A stretch of 64,000 nt of DNA from Undibacterium piscinae (GCA_003970805.2 CP051152.1:124001-188000); one strand, 5' to 3'; counted from the stretch's first letter, positions 9,100 through 22,377 are shown. Notes: generated from the letters alone by a model not told the origin. Program-made: numbers and translations.

Positions 9100-9852
9100 T
9101 TAGCGTAATATTTTCTCGATAAATTCCGCCGGTTGAGTCGCGTGAATTTTAACCAGGCTCGATACCCTGGTGCCGTAATTGGGCGATTCTATGCAGGCTG
9201 AGGAGAGTAGGCGTTCCATCTCGAAGCTGACACCGGTATCCGGAAGGCGGCAATCGGGCGCTTGAGTCGTATTGGACAGCATTTCAAAATACGCCTGTTG
9301 CGGTGCCCCCTGACAAATCAGGCTGGCAAATTCCGCCTTGGTTTTGACGACTTTCGGCCATGGCGTATCCAGCGCCGCATTCGAAATGCCATAGATGCCG
9401 GGGGCAAGCGGCACGCCATTGCGGGCGTCTTCCTGATGACGATTGGAGAACCAGATCATGTCGTTTTGATCTGCCACCAGCAGATTAAAACCATTGTAGT
9501 TGCCGGCCAGCGGGCGTATCGATGCGATGTAGTCTTGCGCAGATAGCTGACCGCTCAGGTAATTGGCGACCAACTCACCTCTGGAATGAGCATCGGCGCG
9601 GGTTTCTGATGGTGCGCGAATATTCGTAATTGCCGCGAATTTGACTCCGGCGGCTTGATCTTGGCTGGAATTGGAATTCGCCATCCCCATCCAGGTGCCG
9701 CCTGAGCGCAGATCGCGCCCGGCAAAAACCTGCGGCGAGCTTTCCCAGCAGACCGCGGCTGCGGCCGGCCTGTCATAATATTCATCGCGATTGCTGGCGG
9801 CGATCAGCGGAGTGGCGGGAATTAACTTCCAGGCAAAAACAATCAGGCACAT
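9100..9852 (-). CDS. NRDE family protein (TANGO2-like)
   Basis: A 250-residue protein starting MCLIVFAWKLIPATPLIAASNRDEYYDRP; the N-terminal Cys directly after Met and the NRDE tetrad define the family. FAGRDLRSGGTWMGM and GNYNGFNLLVADQ follow as in other members. Family knowledge: the fold resembles N-terminal nucleophile hydrolases, and eukaryotic TANGO2 relatives are implicated in lipid or heme handling, but the bacterial function is not settled. The frame is open 74 codons further upstream; the ATG at 9850-9852 is chosen because Cys-2 is the expected nucleophile. Its start overlaps the end of the DUF4936 gene by 10 nt, suggesting coupled translation. Confidence 0.88.
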   Translation of the reverse strand: MCLIVFAWKLIPATPLIAASNRDEYYDRPAAAAVCWESSPQVFAGRDLRSGGTWMGMANSNSSQDQAAGVKFAAITNIRAPSETRADAHSRGELVANYLSGQLSAQDYIASIRPLAGNYNGFNLLVADQNDMIWFSNRHQEDARNGVPLAPGIYGISNAALDTPWPKVVKTKAEFASLICQGAPQQAYFEMLSNTTQAPDCRLPDTGVSFEMERLLSSACIESPNYGTRVSSLVKIHATQPAEFIEKILR

Positions 9853-10130
9853 ACAAGGGCATCCATAAAATATTCGGCATGGCGTTCGCCACTGATCAAT
9901 GATATCAGTTTGTGTTGATTGATGAGTTTGGTGAGGCTGGAGTGGAAATCGGCGGGAATGTCGCGGTAAATTTCCATCCACGTCAGTAAGCCTGCGCCGG
10001 CTTCCGGACGACGTTGCAGGCGCATCTGGAGGCCCATAGTCTCGGCTACCGCTTGCTGCAAGAGCTTCGTGCAAGCGATCACCTGAGACTCATGTTCTGC
10101 TGTCGTTTTGTAATAGATGTAGCAATCCAT
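9843..10130 (-). CDS. DUF4936 family protein
   Basis: A small protein of 95 residues beginning MDCYIYYKTTAEHE, with RRPEAGAGLLTWMEIYRDIP in the middle, the pattern of DUF4936 proteins found in Burkholderiales. The fold is probably a ferredoxin-like dimeric alpha-beta barrel; the function is unknown. An ATG ten codons upstream is possible, but neither start has a good ribosome site and the family begins at MDCYIYY. It overlaps the NRDE gene by 10 nt and lies behind ygfZ, from which it is separated by a hairpin-rich gap. Confidence 0.8.
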   Translation of the reverse strand: MDCYIYYKTTAEHESQVIACTKLLQQAVAETMGLQMRLQRRPEAGAGLLTWMEIYRDIPADFHSSLTKLINQHKLISLISGERHAEYFMDALVCA

Positions 10131-10160
10131 CGTATTTTCAGGTGCTCTGCTTTCTTTCAT

Positions 10161-10281
10161 TGAAGGGAGTATCTACGAACTCCCTTCAATTGCGCAATCG
10201 CAGAGCGCGCTCCCAAGTGATTGTTGAATATACTCACTGGGAGTATATTTTGTCGGGTTGTTTGTCAACTGGCCAGTTGAC
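10161..10281. other. Cluster of inverted repeats between ygfZ and the DUF4936 gene
   Basis: Three structures are visible. A perfect 10-bp stem TGAAGGGAGT/ACTCCCTTCA with an 8-nt loop spans 10161-10188. A looser one pairs TCCCAAGTGA near 10211 with TCACTGGGA near 10234. A perfect 18-bp palindrome GTCAACTGGCCAGTTGAC lies at 10264-10281, touching the ygfZ stop. None has the T tract of an intrinsic terminator. They may be operators, RNA stability elements or Rho-related structure. Confidence 0.7.
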
Positions 10282-11301
10282 TTATTGGGTGACGTCCAGC
10301 ATAGGGTAGGGCAGCGCTAGAAAATGCAAACGCACGCCGTTGGCCGATCCCAGATGGACCAAGTTCGCTTCCAGATCTGCGACTTTGAGTTCAACCAGGC
10401 AAATGCTGGCCGCTTCGCCTTCCGGTTCCGCGTTGACTATCATGCCGCAAGGTTGATCCGGATCGCTTTCTGAAAAGACTTCCATGCCCGGCACTACCTC
10501 GGCGCTAGCGATCGTGGCGATTGCCATCCTGCGCTTAAGCTTGCCCAGATATTGGCTGCGCGCCACGATTTCCTGCCCTGGATAACAGCCTTTTTTGAAG
10601 TTGACGCCGCCTATCAATTCAAAATTAATCATTTGTGGCACGAACTGTTCTTGCGTGGCGGCGATGATGCGCGGAATACCCGCCAGTATGTCGGCGCGAC
10701 GCCAGACTGCAGCATTTACCGGCGTGAGTTTTTCTTGTATTGCCGCCCAATGGCTTTCGAGTACGGCAGTCTTGATGATCCATTGATAGCGCGCATGGCC
10801 GAACGCATCACTGACACGTATCAGGCTGCCAGCGTCATTGTCAAGCTTGTCATTGACGGCACCGGGGAGTTGCGGGAACCATTGCTGTAACACCTCAGCT
10901 GCGCCGATGCCGCCGATGCCTAGCGCTACATACTCGGTACTGACGTCAGCCAGTTTTGCTTTGGCGCGCATCACGAACATCTGCAGGCGTTTTTGTATCG
11001 GCGCCTGTATTGAGGCGGAAAGTTGCAGGAATATGCCTTCCGATGTTTTCCATGTCAGAAAGCTGGCCAGCATTCTGCCCTTAGGCGTGCAATAGGCGGC
11101 CAGTCGCGCAGACCCCGTGCCTAAATGCTCGATGTCATTGCTCAGTTGATTGTGCAGGTAGTTTGCCGCGTCATCTCCGCTCACTTGTATCAGGCCCAGA
11201 TCGGTGAGGGCCGTGACGAAGCCTTGTTCTGCCTGTTTTACATCGTATGCTGCGGTGCTGGTGCCGGATGGAGTTTTAAGGAATTGCTGCAAAGTGATCA
11301 T
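10282..11301 (-). CDS. ygfZ: tRNA-modifying folate-binding protein YgfZ
   Basis: A 339-residue GcvT-like protein. The diagnostic motif K-G-C-Y-x-G-Q-E appears as KKGCYPGQEIVARSQYLGKLKRR at about residue 235, and the N-terminal half has GDDAANYLHNQLSNDIEHL. Family knowledge: YgfZ binds tetrahydrofolate and supports assembly or repair of iron-sulfur enzymes such as MiaB. It is divergent from mltG, the usual arrangement in Burkholderiales. The start at 11301 (MITLQQFL) fits the family; a hairpin (AGCCACC...GGTGGCT) sits at about 11398-11431 in the shared upstream region. Confidence 0.92.
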   Translation of the reverse strand: MITLQQFLKTPSGTSTAAYDVKQAEQGFVTALTDLGLIQVSGDDAANYLHNQLSNDIEHLGTGSARLAAYCTPKGRMLASFLTWKTSEGIFLQLSASIQAPIQKRLQMFVMRAKAKLADVSTEYVALGIGGIGAAEVLQQWFPQLPGAVNDKLDNDAGSLIRVSDAFGHARYQWIIKTAVLESHWAAIQEKLTPVNAAVWRRADILAGIPRIIAATQEQFVPQMINFELIGGVNFKKGCYPGQEIVARSQYLGKLKRRMAIATIASAEVVPGMEVFSESDPDQPCGMIVNAEPEGEAASICLVELKVADLEANLVHLGSANGVRLHFLALPYPMLDVTQ

Positions 11302-11481
11302 TATTTTTACTCTTTAAGTTTTGTCGCGTGGATGCTAAGTAAGTCTGGATACGTGTAGCTGCGAGTATCGATAGTCGCTTATGCGGGCCTGGAAAAATAG
11401 CCACCGCAATATCATGCGATTTTTTGGTGGCTTACATTTGTCATTGGCATGTCTGTCAGGAGCAATCTCGCGTTAGCTCCA

Positions 11482-11513
11482 TTTAGCCATTTAGCCGTTT
11501 AGCAATTTACAAT
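11482..11513. repeat. 8-bp tandem repeat upstream of mltG
   Basis: Four consecutive 8-bp units (TTTAGCCA, TTTAGCCG, TTTAGCAA, TTTACAAT) at 11482-11513, about 60 nt before the mltG start. They belong to the same general class of short intergenic repeats seen elsewhere in the window. Confidence 0.75.
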
Positions 11514-11570
11514 AGGCCTAAGTTTCGTAGATTATAATAGTCTCTCAGAAAACACGTTGACCGCTAACAC

Positions 11571-12566
11571 ATGAGTTTCATAAAAAAAACATTTTCCTGG
11601 CTAATTTTGCTGCTGCTGGTAGTTTCTGCCGCATTCGCTTATTGGGCGTTTCAACCCGTGCTTTCTGCCGGGAGTGAGTTAAAAGGCGGGGATTTCAGTA
11701 TTAAGGCCGGAAGCGGGGTGCGTAGCGCGGCGCGGCAAATCCGTGAAGGTGGTGTGCCTATGGATCCTTTCATGTTTGAAATGCTGGCGCGTTTGAGTGG
11801 CAAGGCAAATAAGTTGAAAGCAGGCTCTTTTGAGTTTGAGGCCAATGAAACCCCCATAGACTTGCTGACTAAAATCGTCAATGGCGAATTTTCCCATGCC
11901 AGCCTGGCGATTATCGAAGGCTGGACATTCCAGCAAATGCGCAATCTGATTGACGCACATCCGGGACTTAAGCACGACACAGCGGGGCTGAGCGGGAAGG
12001 AATTGATGGGCAAGATCAATCCCGATTATCAAATGCCTGAAGGCCTGTTTTTCCCGGATACCTATTTGTTTGCCAAGGGTAGTAGTGATTTGCAGATTTT
12101 TCAGCAGGCGCATCAATCCATGCTAAGGCATCTCGATGAGGCGTGGAAGGCTAGAAATACCAGCTTGCCGTATAAAACCGCCTATGAGGCATTGACTATG
12201 GCATCCATTATCGAAAAAGAGACCGGGCGCGCTTCGGAACGTAGCTTAATCGCTGCAGTGTTTATTAATCGCCTAAAGGTGGGAATGTTGCTGCAAACGG
12301 ATCCTACGGTGATTTACGGCATGGGCGAGCAGTATAAGGGCAAGATAAGGAAGATCGATTTATTGACTGATACGCCTTATAACACTTATACACGTGCCGG
12401 TTTGCCGCCGACACCGATTGCGCTACCTGGTATCGCCTCCTTGTCCGCGGCCATGAATCCGGAAAAAAGCGTTTCCTTATATTTTGTTGCCAGGGGCGAT
12501 GGCAGTAGCCAGTTTTCCGATAATTTGACTGAGCATAATCGCGCTGTAAATAAATATCAGCGATAG
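11571..12566 (+). CDS. mltG: Endolytic transglycosylase MltG
   Basis: A 331-residue YceG/MltG protein. One N-terminal membrane anchor (FSWLILLLLVVSAAFAYWAF) is followed by a LysM-like region, then the YceG catalytic domain with SIIEKETGRASERSLIAAVF, whose Glu is the catalytic acid, and LLQTDPTVIYGMG. Family knowledge: it cleaves nascent peptidoglycan strands at the inner membrane and sets glycan length. tmk follows 126 nt downstream, the common gene order. The length is normal. Confidence 0.95.
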   Translation: MSFIKKTFSWLILLLLVVSAAFAYWAFQPVLSAGSELKGGDFSIKAGSGVRSAARQIREGGVPMDPFMFEMLARLSGKANKLKAGSFEFEANETPIDLLTKIVNGEFSHASLAIIEGWTFQQMRNLIDAHPGLKHDTAGLSGKELMGKINPDYQMPEGLFFPDTYLFAKGSSDLQIFQQAHQSMLRHLDEAWKARNTSLPYKTAYEALTMASIIEKETGRASERSLIAAVFINRLKVGMLLQTDPTVIYGMGEQYKGKIRKIDLLTDTPYNTYTRAGLPPTPIALPGIASLSAAMNPEKSVSLYFVARGDGSSQFSDNLTEHNRAVNKYQR

Positions 12567-12567
12567 C

Positions 12568-12591
12568 TTAAGTCGACCATTAAGTCGACCA
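12568..12591. repeat. 12-bp direct repeat after mltG stop
   Basis: TTAAGTCGACCA occurs twice head to tail at 12568-12579 and 12580-12591, starting 1 nt after the mltG stop. Each copy carries a TAA. Confidence 0.8.
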
Positions 12592-12692
12592 TACTTATGC
12601 GGCAGGTAAGGGGTGGCGAGGATAAAATCTGTTTGCGCCACTCATATCAACGATAATATCGATAATTAAATTAAGAATCACAAGCTAGATCT

Positions 12693-13355
12693 ATGCAAAA
12701 AGCAGGTAAATTCATTACATTCGAAGGAATAGACGGAGCCGGTAAGTCCACGCATATCGCTTATGTGGCACAGGCTCTGGCGCAGCGCGGTATCAATGTC
12801 ATTACCAGCAGGGAGCCGGGCGGGACTCCGCTCGGGGAGTCGCTGCGTGAGCTTTTGCTGCGCGAAAAAATGCATCTCGAAACCGAAGCCTTGCTGATGT
12901 TTGCGGTGCGCCGTGAGCATATAGCGCAAGTGATAGAGCCGGCCTTGCAGCGCGGCGACTGGGTTATCTCTGATCGCTTTAGTGATGCCAGCTTTGCTTA
13001 CCAGGGTGGTGGGCGCAAGCTATCGTTGGCTAAGCTTGAGGCACTTGAACAATGGGTGCATCCAAACTTGCAGCCAGATTTAACCTTGTTATTCGACGTG
13101 CCGCTGGCCGTTGCCAGAGAGCGACTCGATGCGACGCGCACTCTGGATAAGTTTGAGCAGGAAAAGACTGAGTTTTTTGCCGGTACGCGTGCTGAATATT
13201 TGCGTAGGGCTGCGCAATTTCCCCAGCGCTTCCGCATTATTGACTCAAGCCGGCCTATTTCTGAAATCAGGAGGGATCTGGATGGCTTGATTGCCGAGTT
13301 GCTGGGTGATAGCGCCGGTGCTAATGTCAATGTCGGCGTCAGCGTCAATGAGTGA
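12693..13355 (+). CDS. tmk: Thymidylate kinase
   Basis: A 220-residue dTMP kinase. The P-loop is [30 protein letters not shown] and the DRF motif in [17 protein letters not shown] follow. It converts dTMP to dTDP for DNA synthesis. The last ten residues are a Val/Asn-rich tail ([11 protein letters not shown]) encoded by a mildly repetitive stretch and look non-conserved. Its stop overlaps the holB start by 8 nt, so the two are translationally coupled. Confidence 0.96.
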   Translation: MQKAGKFITFEGIDGAGKSTHIAYVAQALAQRGINVITSREPGGTPLGESLRELLLREKMHLETEALLMFAVRREHIAQVIEPALQRGDWVISDRFSDASFAYQGGGRKLSLAKLEALEQWVHPNLQPDLTLLFDVPLAVARERLDATRTLDKFEQEKTEFFAGTRAEYLRRAAQFPQRFRIIDSSRPISEIRRDLDGLIAELLGDSAGANVNVGVSVNE

Positions 13356-14385
13356 TTCGCTTTTTCCCTGGCATCGTTCGGCTTGGACGCAGTTACAGTC
13401 ACTGCGTCAGCGCATGCCCCATGCTATTTTGTTGCATGGAGCGGAAGGCACAGGAAAGACCTTGTTTGCCGAGCAGTTTGCGCAATCCCTGCTGTGTGAG
13501 ACGCCCAGGCCGGATGGTCATGCCTGTCTTGAATGTGCTTCGTGCTCTTGGTTTAGCCAGTATAGTCACCCCGACTACCGGCGTGTCAGGCCCGAATTGC
13601 TGGACGAGGAAGAGGGCGCTGCCGGTGAGCTGGAATCTGCCGAGCCGGATAAGAAAACGGCCAAGGCGAGTAAAACTCCTTCCAAGGAAATAGTCATCAA
13701 CCAAGTGCGTGCCTTGGCAGATTTCATGAATATATCCACTCACCGGCAAGGCCGCCGGGTGGTTTTACTTTATCCTGCTGAAGCCTTGAATGTCCCGGCT
13801 GCCAATGCGCTGCTCAAGTCGCTTGAAGAACCCAATGCCAATACCGTATTTATTTTGGTATCAAATAGTTTGGATAAGCTGTTACCGACTATTTTGTCGC
13901 GCTGCCATAAATTCCCACTGGGAATGCCGTCGAAGGCGCAATCCATGGAGTGGTTGGGATCTCAGAAAGTGACTGACGCTGAGGCGTGGTTGGCACAGCA
14001 AGGCGGCGCACCACTGTCTGCCTTGCAGATGTCTCAATCTGAGGGGCGGGCCGATTTGGATGATTTTTTGCGTCAACTGAGTAAGCCTGGTGTGGAAGGC
14101 AGCTTAAAATTGGCGGAGAAAATGCAAAAAATGGATGTGCCAACAACCGTGTCTTGGTTGCAGCGTTGGCTGTACGACATTTTTTCTTATAAACAAAGTG
14201 GCAGAATCCGGTATTATCCTCGGTATCAAAAAGAATTGGCATTGTTGGCCTCCCGTACTGAAACTATGGCCTTGCTGGCTGTCATCAGTAATACGGGTGA
14301 GCGACAGTCAATCGCGAGCCACCCGCTATCGGCCAAGTTATTTATTGAAGATATGTTGTTGGATTATTCTGCACTTTTCCATTGA
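13348..14385 (+). CDS. holB: DNA polymerase III subunit delta'
   Basis: About 345 residues of the clamp-loader AAA+ family. [19 protein letters not shown] is the Walker A region; [12 protein letters not shown] supplies zinc-binding cysteines; [12 protein letters not shown] and the SRC motif in [10 protein letters not shown] follow. It works with the gamma/tau and delta subunits to load the beta clamp. The frame is open upstream, but the ATG at 13348 gives [13 protein letters not shown], the expected start, overlapping tmk by 8 nt. A lysine- and glutamate-rich insert near residues 85-110 is not conserved in shorter homologues. Confidence 0.93.
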   Translation: MSDSLFPWHRSAWTQLQSLRQRMPHAILLHGAEGTGKTLFAEQFAQSLLCETPRPDGHACLECASCSWFSQYSHPDYRRVRPELLDEEEGAAGELESAEPDKKTAKASKTPSKEIVINQVRALADFMNISTHRQGRRVVLLYPAEALNVPAANALLKSLEEPNANTVFILVSNSLDKLLPTILSRCHKFPLGMPSKAQSMEWLGSQKVTDAEAWLAQQGGAPLSALQMSQSEGRADLDDFLRQLSKPGVEGSLKLAEKMQKMDVPTTVSWLQRWLYDIFSYKQSGRIRYYPRYQKELALLASRTETMALLAVISNTGERQSIASHPLSAKLFIEDMLLDYSALFH

Positions 14386-14394
14386 GAGCGTCTT

Positions 14395-14784
14395 ATGGCT
14401 GATTTACCTGCTGATCTGAGTGTGCCTCTAAATGTGCCGGCGCCGGCGCGCCCTTCTGTATTGTCTTTGGCAATCAGGGAGAAAGCCGCGTTATATTCCG
14501 CGTATATGCCATTTTTAAAAAATGGAGGCATTTTTGTGCCTACGAATAAACCCTATCGCCTTGGTGAAGAGATTTATTTGATCCTGACCCTGCTCGATGA
14601 CCCGAGTAAATACCCGATTGCCGGTAAGGTATCTTGGATTACCCCTGCCGGTGCCGGGAATAATAAATCTCAGGGCATAGGAGTGCATTTCCCCGATGAT
14701 GAAAGTGGCACCCGGATTAAATTGCGTGTGGAAGAGCTACTAGGCGCGGCAATACGTTCTTCCCGTGCCACTCATACTCTGTAA
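14395..14784 (+). CDS. pilZ: PilZ domain protein
   Basis: A 129-residue PilZ-fold protein with SLAIREKAALYSAYMPFLKNGG, FVPTNKPYRLGEEIYLILTL and a closing QGIGVHFPDDE. This is the type IV pilus PilZ subtype, which usually lacks the full RxxxR and D/NxSxxG c-di-GMP signature; I do not see the arginine motif. Family knowledge: PilZ assists the PilB/FimX pilus assembly machinery. It lies 9 nt after holB, the usual context in Burkholderiales, where tatD normally comes next; here a GNAT gene follows instead. Confidence 0.9.
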   Translation: MADLPADLSVPLNVPAPARPSVLSLAIREKAALYSAYMPFLKNGGIFVPTNKPYRLGEEIYLILTLLDDPSKYPIAGKVSWITPAGAGNNKSQGIGVHFPDDESGTRIKLRVEELLGAAIRSSRATHTL

Positions 14785-14786
14785 AT

Positions 14787-15293
14787 ATGTCTATCTCTCA
14801 TCAAACTCACAGAATTGCAGTTTTGCAAGATTTGCCTGAAATCGTCGCAATTTATAATTCAACCATTGCGTCCAGGCAGGTTACCGCCGATACCGAGCCG
14901 GTTAGTGTCGATTCACGGCTTCCTTGGTTTTACGAGCACACCCCGGATGTGCGGCCGCTCTGGGTGGTGGAAGACGAAACAGGAATTATTGGCTGGCTAT
15001 CTTTCTCAAATTTTTATGGCCGTCCGGCATATTCCGGCACCGCTGAACTTTCTGTTTACCTGCATGAAAATGCCAGGGGTAAGGGTTTGGGGCGTTATCT
15101 GCTAAGTCAGGCCATTGCTCATGCGCCGCAAATTAAGGTGCATACTTTACTTGGCTTTATTTTCGGGCATAACACTCCGAGCATGAATTTGTTTGCCTCA
15201 TTTAACTTTGAGATTTGGGCGAATATGCCCCGTGTTGCGACTCTTGACGGCATTGAACGCGACCTCATCATCTTTGGTAAGCGCATCAGCTAA
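14787..15293 (+). CDS. GNAT family N-acetyltransferase (phosphinothricin acetyltransferase-like)
   Basis: A 168-residue acetyltransferase. The N-terminal block DLPEIVAIYNSTIASRQVTAD and the acetyl-CoA loop ENARGKGLGRYLLSQA with R-G-K-G-L-G are typical of the Pat/bar-like subgroup that acetylates small amines such as methionine sulfoximine analogues. The natural substrate cannot be told from the sequence. It begins 2 nt after pilZ, so it is probably cotranscribed with tmk-holB-pilZ. Confidence 0.88.
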   Translation: MSISHQTHRIAVLQDLPEIVAIYNSTIASRQVTADTEPVSVDSRLPWFYEHTPDVRPLWVVEDETGIIGWLSFSNFYGRPAYSGTAELSVYLHENARGKGLGRYLLSQAIAHAPQIKVHTLLGFIFGHNTPSMNLFASFNFEIWANMPRVATLDGIERDLIIFGKRIS

Positions 15294-15393
15294 GTGTAAA
15301 TAGTGCCTAAAGAGAGTAAAATTCCGCTTCTCTTCACTTGGCGATGTTCTTGGATATTGGAACAACGCTGCTATTTTCATAGGAATTCCCATT

Positions 15394-16353
15394 ATGCTGA
15401 GCTATCGCCACGGCTTCCATGCCGGCAATCACGCCGACGTCCTTAAGCATTTCGTCACCATTCAGCTATTGAATTATCTGGGGCAGAAAGATGCTGCCTA
15501 TACGTATATTGATACACATTCCGGCGCTGGTTTATATGCGCTTGATGCAGGATATGCCAGCAAGAATGCTGAGTATGAAACCGGTATTGCGCCGTTGTGG
15601 GATCGTAAGGATTTACCGCCGGCATTGGCTGAGTACGTAAATCTGGTTAAGGAATTAAATCCTAGCGGGAAGATGCGCTATTACCCGGGTTCTCCTTATT
15701 GCGCCGATAAAATCATGCGTGAGCAGGATAGATTGCGTCTGTTTGAATTGCATCCTAGTGAAATCAAGATATTAAGCGAAAATTTTCGCAAGCTTGATGC
15801 GCATGCTGCGGCCCAGGGGCATAGGCCTACCACTCGGGGAAAGCGCGTGATTATTACTGCTGGCGATGGTTTTGAGGGTTTGAAAGCTTTGCTGCCGCCC
15901 CCGTCAAGGCGCGGGATGGTCTTAATTGATCCCCCTTATGAAGTAAAAGATGATTACCGTCGCGTAAAAGAAACCGTGCAGGACGCTGCATTGCGCTTCC
16001 CGACCGGAGTCTATGCGGTTTGGTATCCGATTTTGCAAAGGATGGAGTCCAAGCAATTGCCTGAGCGACTCAAGCGCATTCCTGGTAATGGCTGGCTTAA
16101 TGTGAGTCTTACTATTGGCGGTGTCACTCCGGATGGTTTTGGTTTGCACAGCAGTGGAATGTTTATATTGAATCCGCCTTGGACTCTGGAGGCTACCTTG
16201 AGAGAGGTGATGCCTTATTTGGTTAGCGTATTGGGTAAGGATGCCGCTGCAACTTTCACTCTTGAATCGGGTGAAACGCAAGTTATAGGAAAGGGGCGGG
16301 GTAAGCCAGTTAGTCCTCCGCGCACTCCTGTAGTCAGAACTCGGACGAGATAA
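15394..16353 (+). CDS. rlmJ: 23S rRNA (adenine(2030)-N6)-methyltransferase RlmJ
   Basis: A 319-residue class I methyltransferase starting MLSYRHGFHAGNHADVLKH, the RlmJ signature, with YIDTHSGAGLYAL as the SAM site and the catalytic DPPYEVKDDY motif near residue 180. It methylates A2030 of 23S rRNA. E. coli RlmJ has about 280 residues; this one carries a basic, proline-rich C-terminal tail (GRGKPVSPPRTPVVRTRTR) of unknown role. It stands alone, 100 nt after the GNAT gene and just before the rRNA operon whose product it modifies. Confidence 0.93.
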   Translation: MLSYRHGFHAGNHADVLKHFVTIQLLNYLGQKDAAYTYIDTHSGAGLYALDAGYASKNAEYETGIAPLWDRKDLPPALAEYVNLVKELNPSGKMRYYPGSPYCADKIMREQDRLRLFELHPSEIKILSENFRKLDAHAAAQGHRPTTRGKRVIITAGDGFEGLKALLPPPSRRGMVLIDPPYEVKDDYRRVKETVQDAALRFPTGVYAVWYPILQRMESKQLPERLKRIPGNGWLNVSLTIGGVTPDGFGLHSSGMFILNPPWTLEATLREVMPYLVSVLGKDAAATFTLESGETQVIGKGRGKPVSPPRTPVVRTRTR

Positions 16354-16503
16354 TTTAAAATAGGCTTGCCTTATGTTGGTAAGCCTTGCTATAGTTCGCC
16401 TCCCGCTGAAAGGCGGGGTAAAAAGAGGTAAGTGAATACGGCAGCAACGGCAACCCGACTTGAGTAAAAGAAACATGAATTCAAGTGTTAGTAAAACGAG
16501 GGG

Positions 16504-16532
16504 TTGACGGGGTAGAGTAAATGCCGCATAAT
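16504..16532 (+). promoter_or_regulatory. Main rRNA operon promoter (sigma-70 type)
   Basis: A -35 TTGACG at 16504-16509 and a -10 CATAAT at 16527-16532 with exactly 17 nt between. It sits about 330 nt before the 16S gene, ahead of boxA and the processing stem. The region before it (16354-16503) holds only short hairpins such as GGCTTGCC...GGTAAGCC that may end rlmJ transcription. Confidence 0.85.
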
Positions 16533-16643
16533 CTCGCTTCTGTGCTGCTCACAAACAAAACGCTTTGTGAAAAACGGCCAGACACCAGGCGGTCGGATTC
16601 TTGCAAGAGAGTATCGACAGCGTGGCAGAAAACACCGAATACC

Positions 16644-16655
16644 GATCTTTAACAA
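16644..16655 (+). promoter_or_regulatory. boxA antitermination element in rRNA leader
   Basis: GATCTTTAACAA matches the boxA core (TGCTCTTTAACAA in E. coli). It lies directly before the 16S processing stem. Family knowledge: boxA loads NusB-S10 and makes the elongating polymerase resistant to Rho. Confidence 0.8.
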
Positions 16656-16681
16656 TTAACAGTCAATAAATGTGGGCACTT
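16656..16681 (+). other. 5' arm of 16S RNase III processing stem (3' arm 18413-18438)
   Basis: The 26 nt at 16656-16681 are complementary to 18413-18438 downstream of 16S with only two imperfect positions, both allowing G-U pairs. Folding would enclose the whole 16S gene, the standard substrate for RNase III release of pre-16S rRNA. Confidence 0.85.
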
Positions 16682-16860
16682 GATAAAAAGCGCGGCTAAC
16701 TTACTTCGGTCAGTTAGTGACACTTAAAAAATATCAAATGTTCGCAAAAGTAATAAATAGGATGCTTTGAGGCGTAAGCCGAGAAGTAGCCTGTCAGTTA
16801 TTTGAGTGAGCGACACCGTTCGAAAGAACGGAGTTCAGAAATGAACGCAAAACAGAGATT

Positions 16861-18396
<1,536 letters not shown>

Positions 18397-18489
18397 GAGT
18401 GCGCTTAGAGTTAAGTGTCCACACTTATTGACTGTTAATGATTAAGAACGTAGAGATGAAGCAATTCATCGATACCGAGTTCCCGAATT

Positions 18490-18565
18490 GGGGGTTTAGC
18501 TCATCTGGTAGAGCACCTGCTTTGCAAGCAGGGGGTGAACGGTTCGATCCCGTTAACCTCCACCA
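18490..18565 (+). tRNA. tRNA-Ala (anticodon TGC)
   Basis: A 76-nt cloverleaf. The acceptor GGGGGTT pairs with AACCTCC, the D arm is GCTCATCTGGTAGAGC, the anticodon stem-loop CTGCTTTGCAAGCAG exposes TGC, the T arm contains GGTTCGATCC, and CCA is encoded. It is the first of two spacer tRNAs; in most Proteobacteria tRNA-Ile precedes tRNA-Ala, so the order is reversed. Confidence 0.97.
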
Positions 18566-18582
18566 TTTACCTGGTAAATAGT

Positions 18583-18659
18583 GGGGCTGTAGCTCAGCTG
18601 GTTAGAGCACCGTGTTGATAACGCGGGGGTCGTTGGTTCGAGTCCAACCAGCCCTACCA
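18583..18659 (+). tRNA. tRNA-Ile (anticodon GAT)
   Basis: A 77-nt cloverleaf. The acceptor GGGGCTG pairs with CAGCCCT (one G-U at the end), the D arm is GCTCAGCTGGTTAGAGC, the anticodon loop is TTGATAA with GAT, the T arm is GTTGGTTCGAGTCCAAC, and CCA is encoded. It lies 17 nt after tRNA-Ala. Confidence 0.97.
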
Positions 18660-19053
18660 GTTAAATGCGAAGGGGAAGAAAAAGCAAATGTGAGTGGCGC
18701 GCGCGCTATTGAGATTTGTTCTTTCGAAGCGAAAGCAAAGTATCAAGTATTACCGTTCTTTAACAATTGAGAAGAAGTAAAGTAGAAATAATCAAAATTA
18801 TTTCGTAAAGGACTCAGTGACGACAGTTGCTGATGAGAATTTATGGAAGGGTTGTGATTGTATCAAACAAACATAAAATGTATTAAAAAGAGTTTGAAAA
18901 GCACTGTAGCAATACAGGGTTTTAGAAAATCAAATATCTTGAGATACGGCAAACGCTAAAGTAATACTCATAGTAATAAGAACTATAGCGATTTTTTGGT
19001 GATGAACCTTGGTTTAAGCAATTAGACGAAGACGCCAGAATCTAAAGTTATAG
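18660..19053 (+). other. Internal transcribed spacer 2 (tRNA-Ile to 23S) with second boxA
   Basis: About 390 nt without a gene. It holds a second boxA, GTTCTTTAACAA at 18755-18766, and at 19042-19060 the 5' arm of the 23S processing stem. Confidence 0.85.
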
Positions 19054-21921
<2,868 letters not shown>

Positions 21922-21930
<9 letters not shown>

Positions 21931-21940
21931 ATAACTTTAG
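21922..21940 (+). other. 3' arm of 23S processing stem (5' arm 19042-19060)
   Basis: The 19 nt at 21922-21940 are the exact reverse complement of 19042-19060. The helix closes the 23S gene and is the expected RNase III target. Confidence 0.88.
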
Positions 21941-22219
21941 TGGTTATAGATTATGACAAGTATTGTTTGTGTGTTTGCCTTATGTAGTAGCGTTGGAAAA
22001 CGCCGCGAAGTTTGGTACAAATCACAACCGCCTAAGTCCTGCACTGACCTGCAGGCACGCTACAGCGATGGTCAATCGCTGGGCACACAATGATTATTGA
22101 TGGACAAGTGAACGCTGTTTGCTTGCCTTGGTGGCTTAAACCCGCCCTACGAAGCTTCTTCCCAATTGGACCTTGTGCGACTCACAGAGCAACGTGAGCC
22201 ACACGAAGTCAACAAGTTA
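21941..22219 (+). other. 23S-5S spacer
   Basis: About 280 nt, longer than the E. coli 23S-5S spacer. It contains a small hairpin (AGCGATGGTCAATCGCT near 22062) but no tRNA that I can fold and no gene. Confidence 0.7.
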
Positions 22220-22335
22220 TGCCTGATGACCATAGCAAGTCGGTACCACCCCTTCCCATCCCGAACAGGACCGTGAAACGACTCCGCGCCAATGATAGTG
22301 CTGCAACCAGTGTGAAAGTAGGTCATCGTCAGGCT
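22220..22335 (+). rRNA. rrf: 5S ribosomal RNA
   Basis: TGCCTGATGACCATAGCAAG at the start and GTAGGTCATCGTCAGGC at the end pair to form helix I. CCACCCCTTCCCATCCCGAAC is the conserved loop B/C region. About 116 nt. Confidence 0.95.
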
Positions 22336-22343
22336 TTTATTAG

Positions 22344-22377
22344 AAAACCCCTCAGCAGAATCCTGCTGAGGGTTTTT
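22344..22377 (+). terminator. rRNA operon intrinsic terminator
   Basis: CCTCAGCAG-AATC-CTGCTGAGGG with flanking A and T runs, starting 9 nt after 5S. A stem of about 10 bp with a four-base loop and five T residues. Confidence 0.93.
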
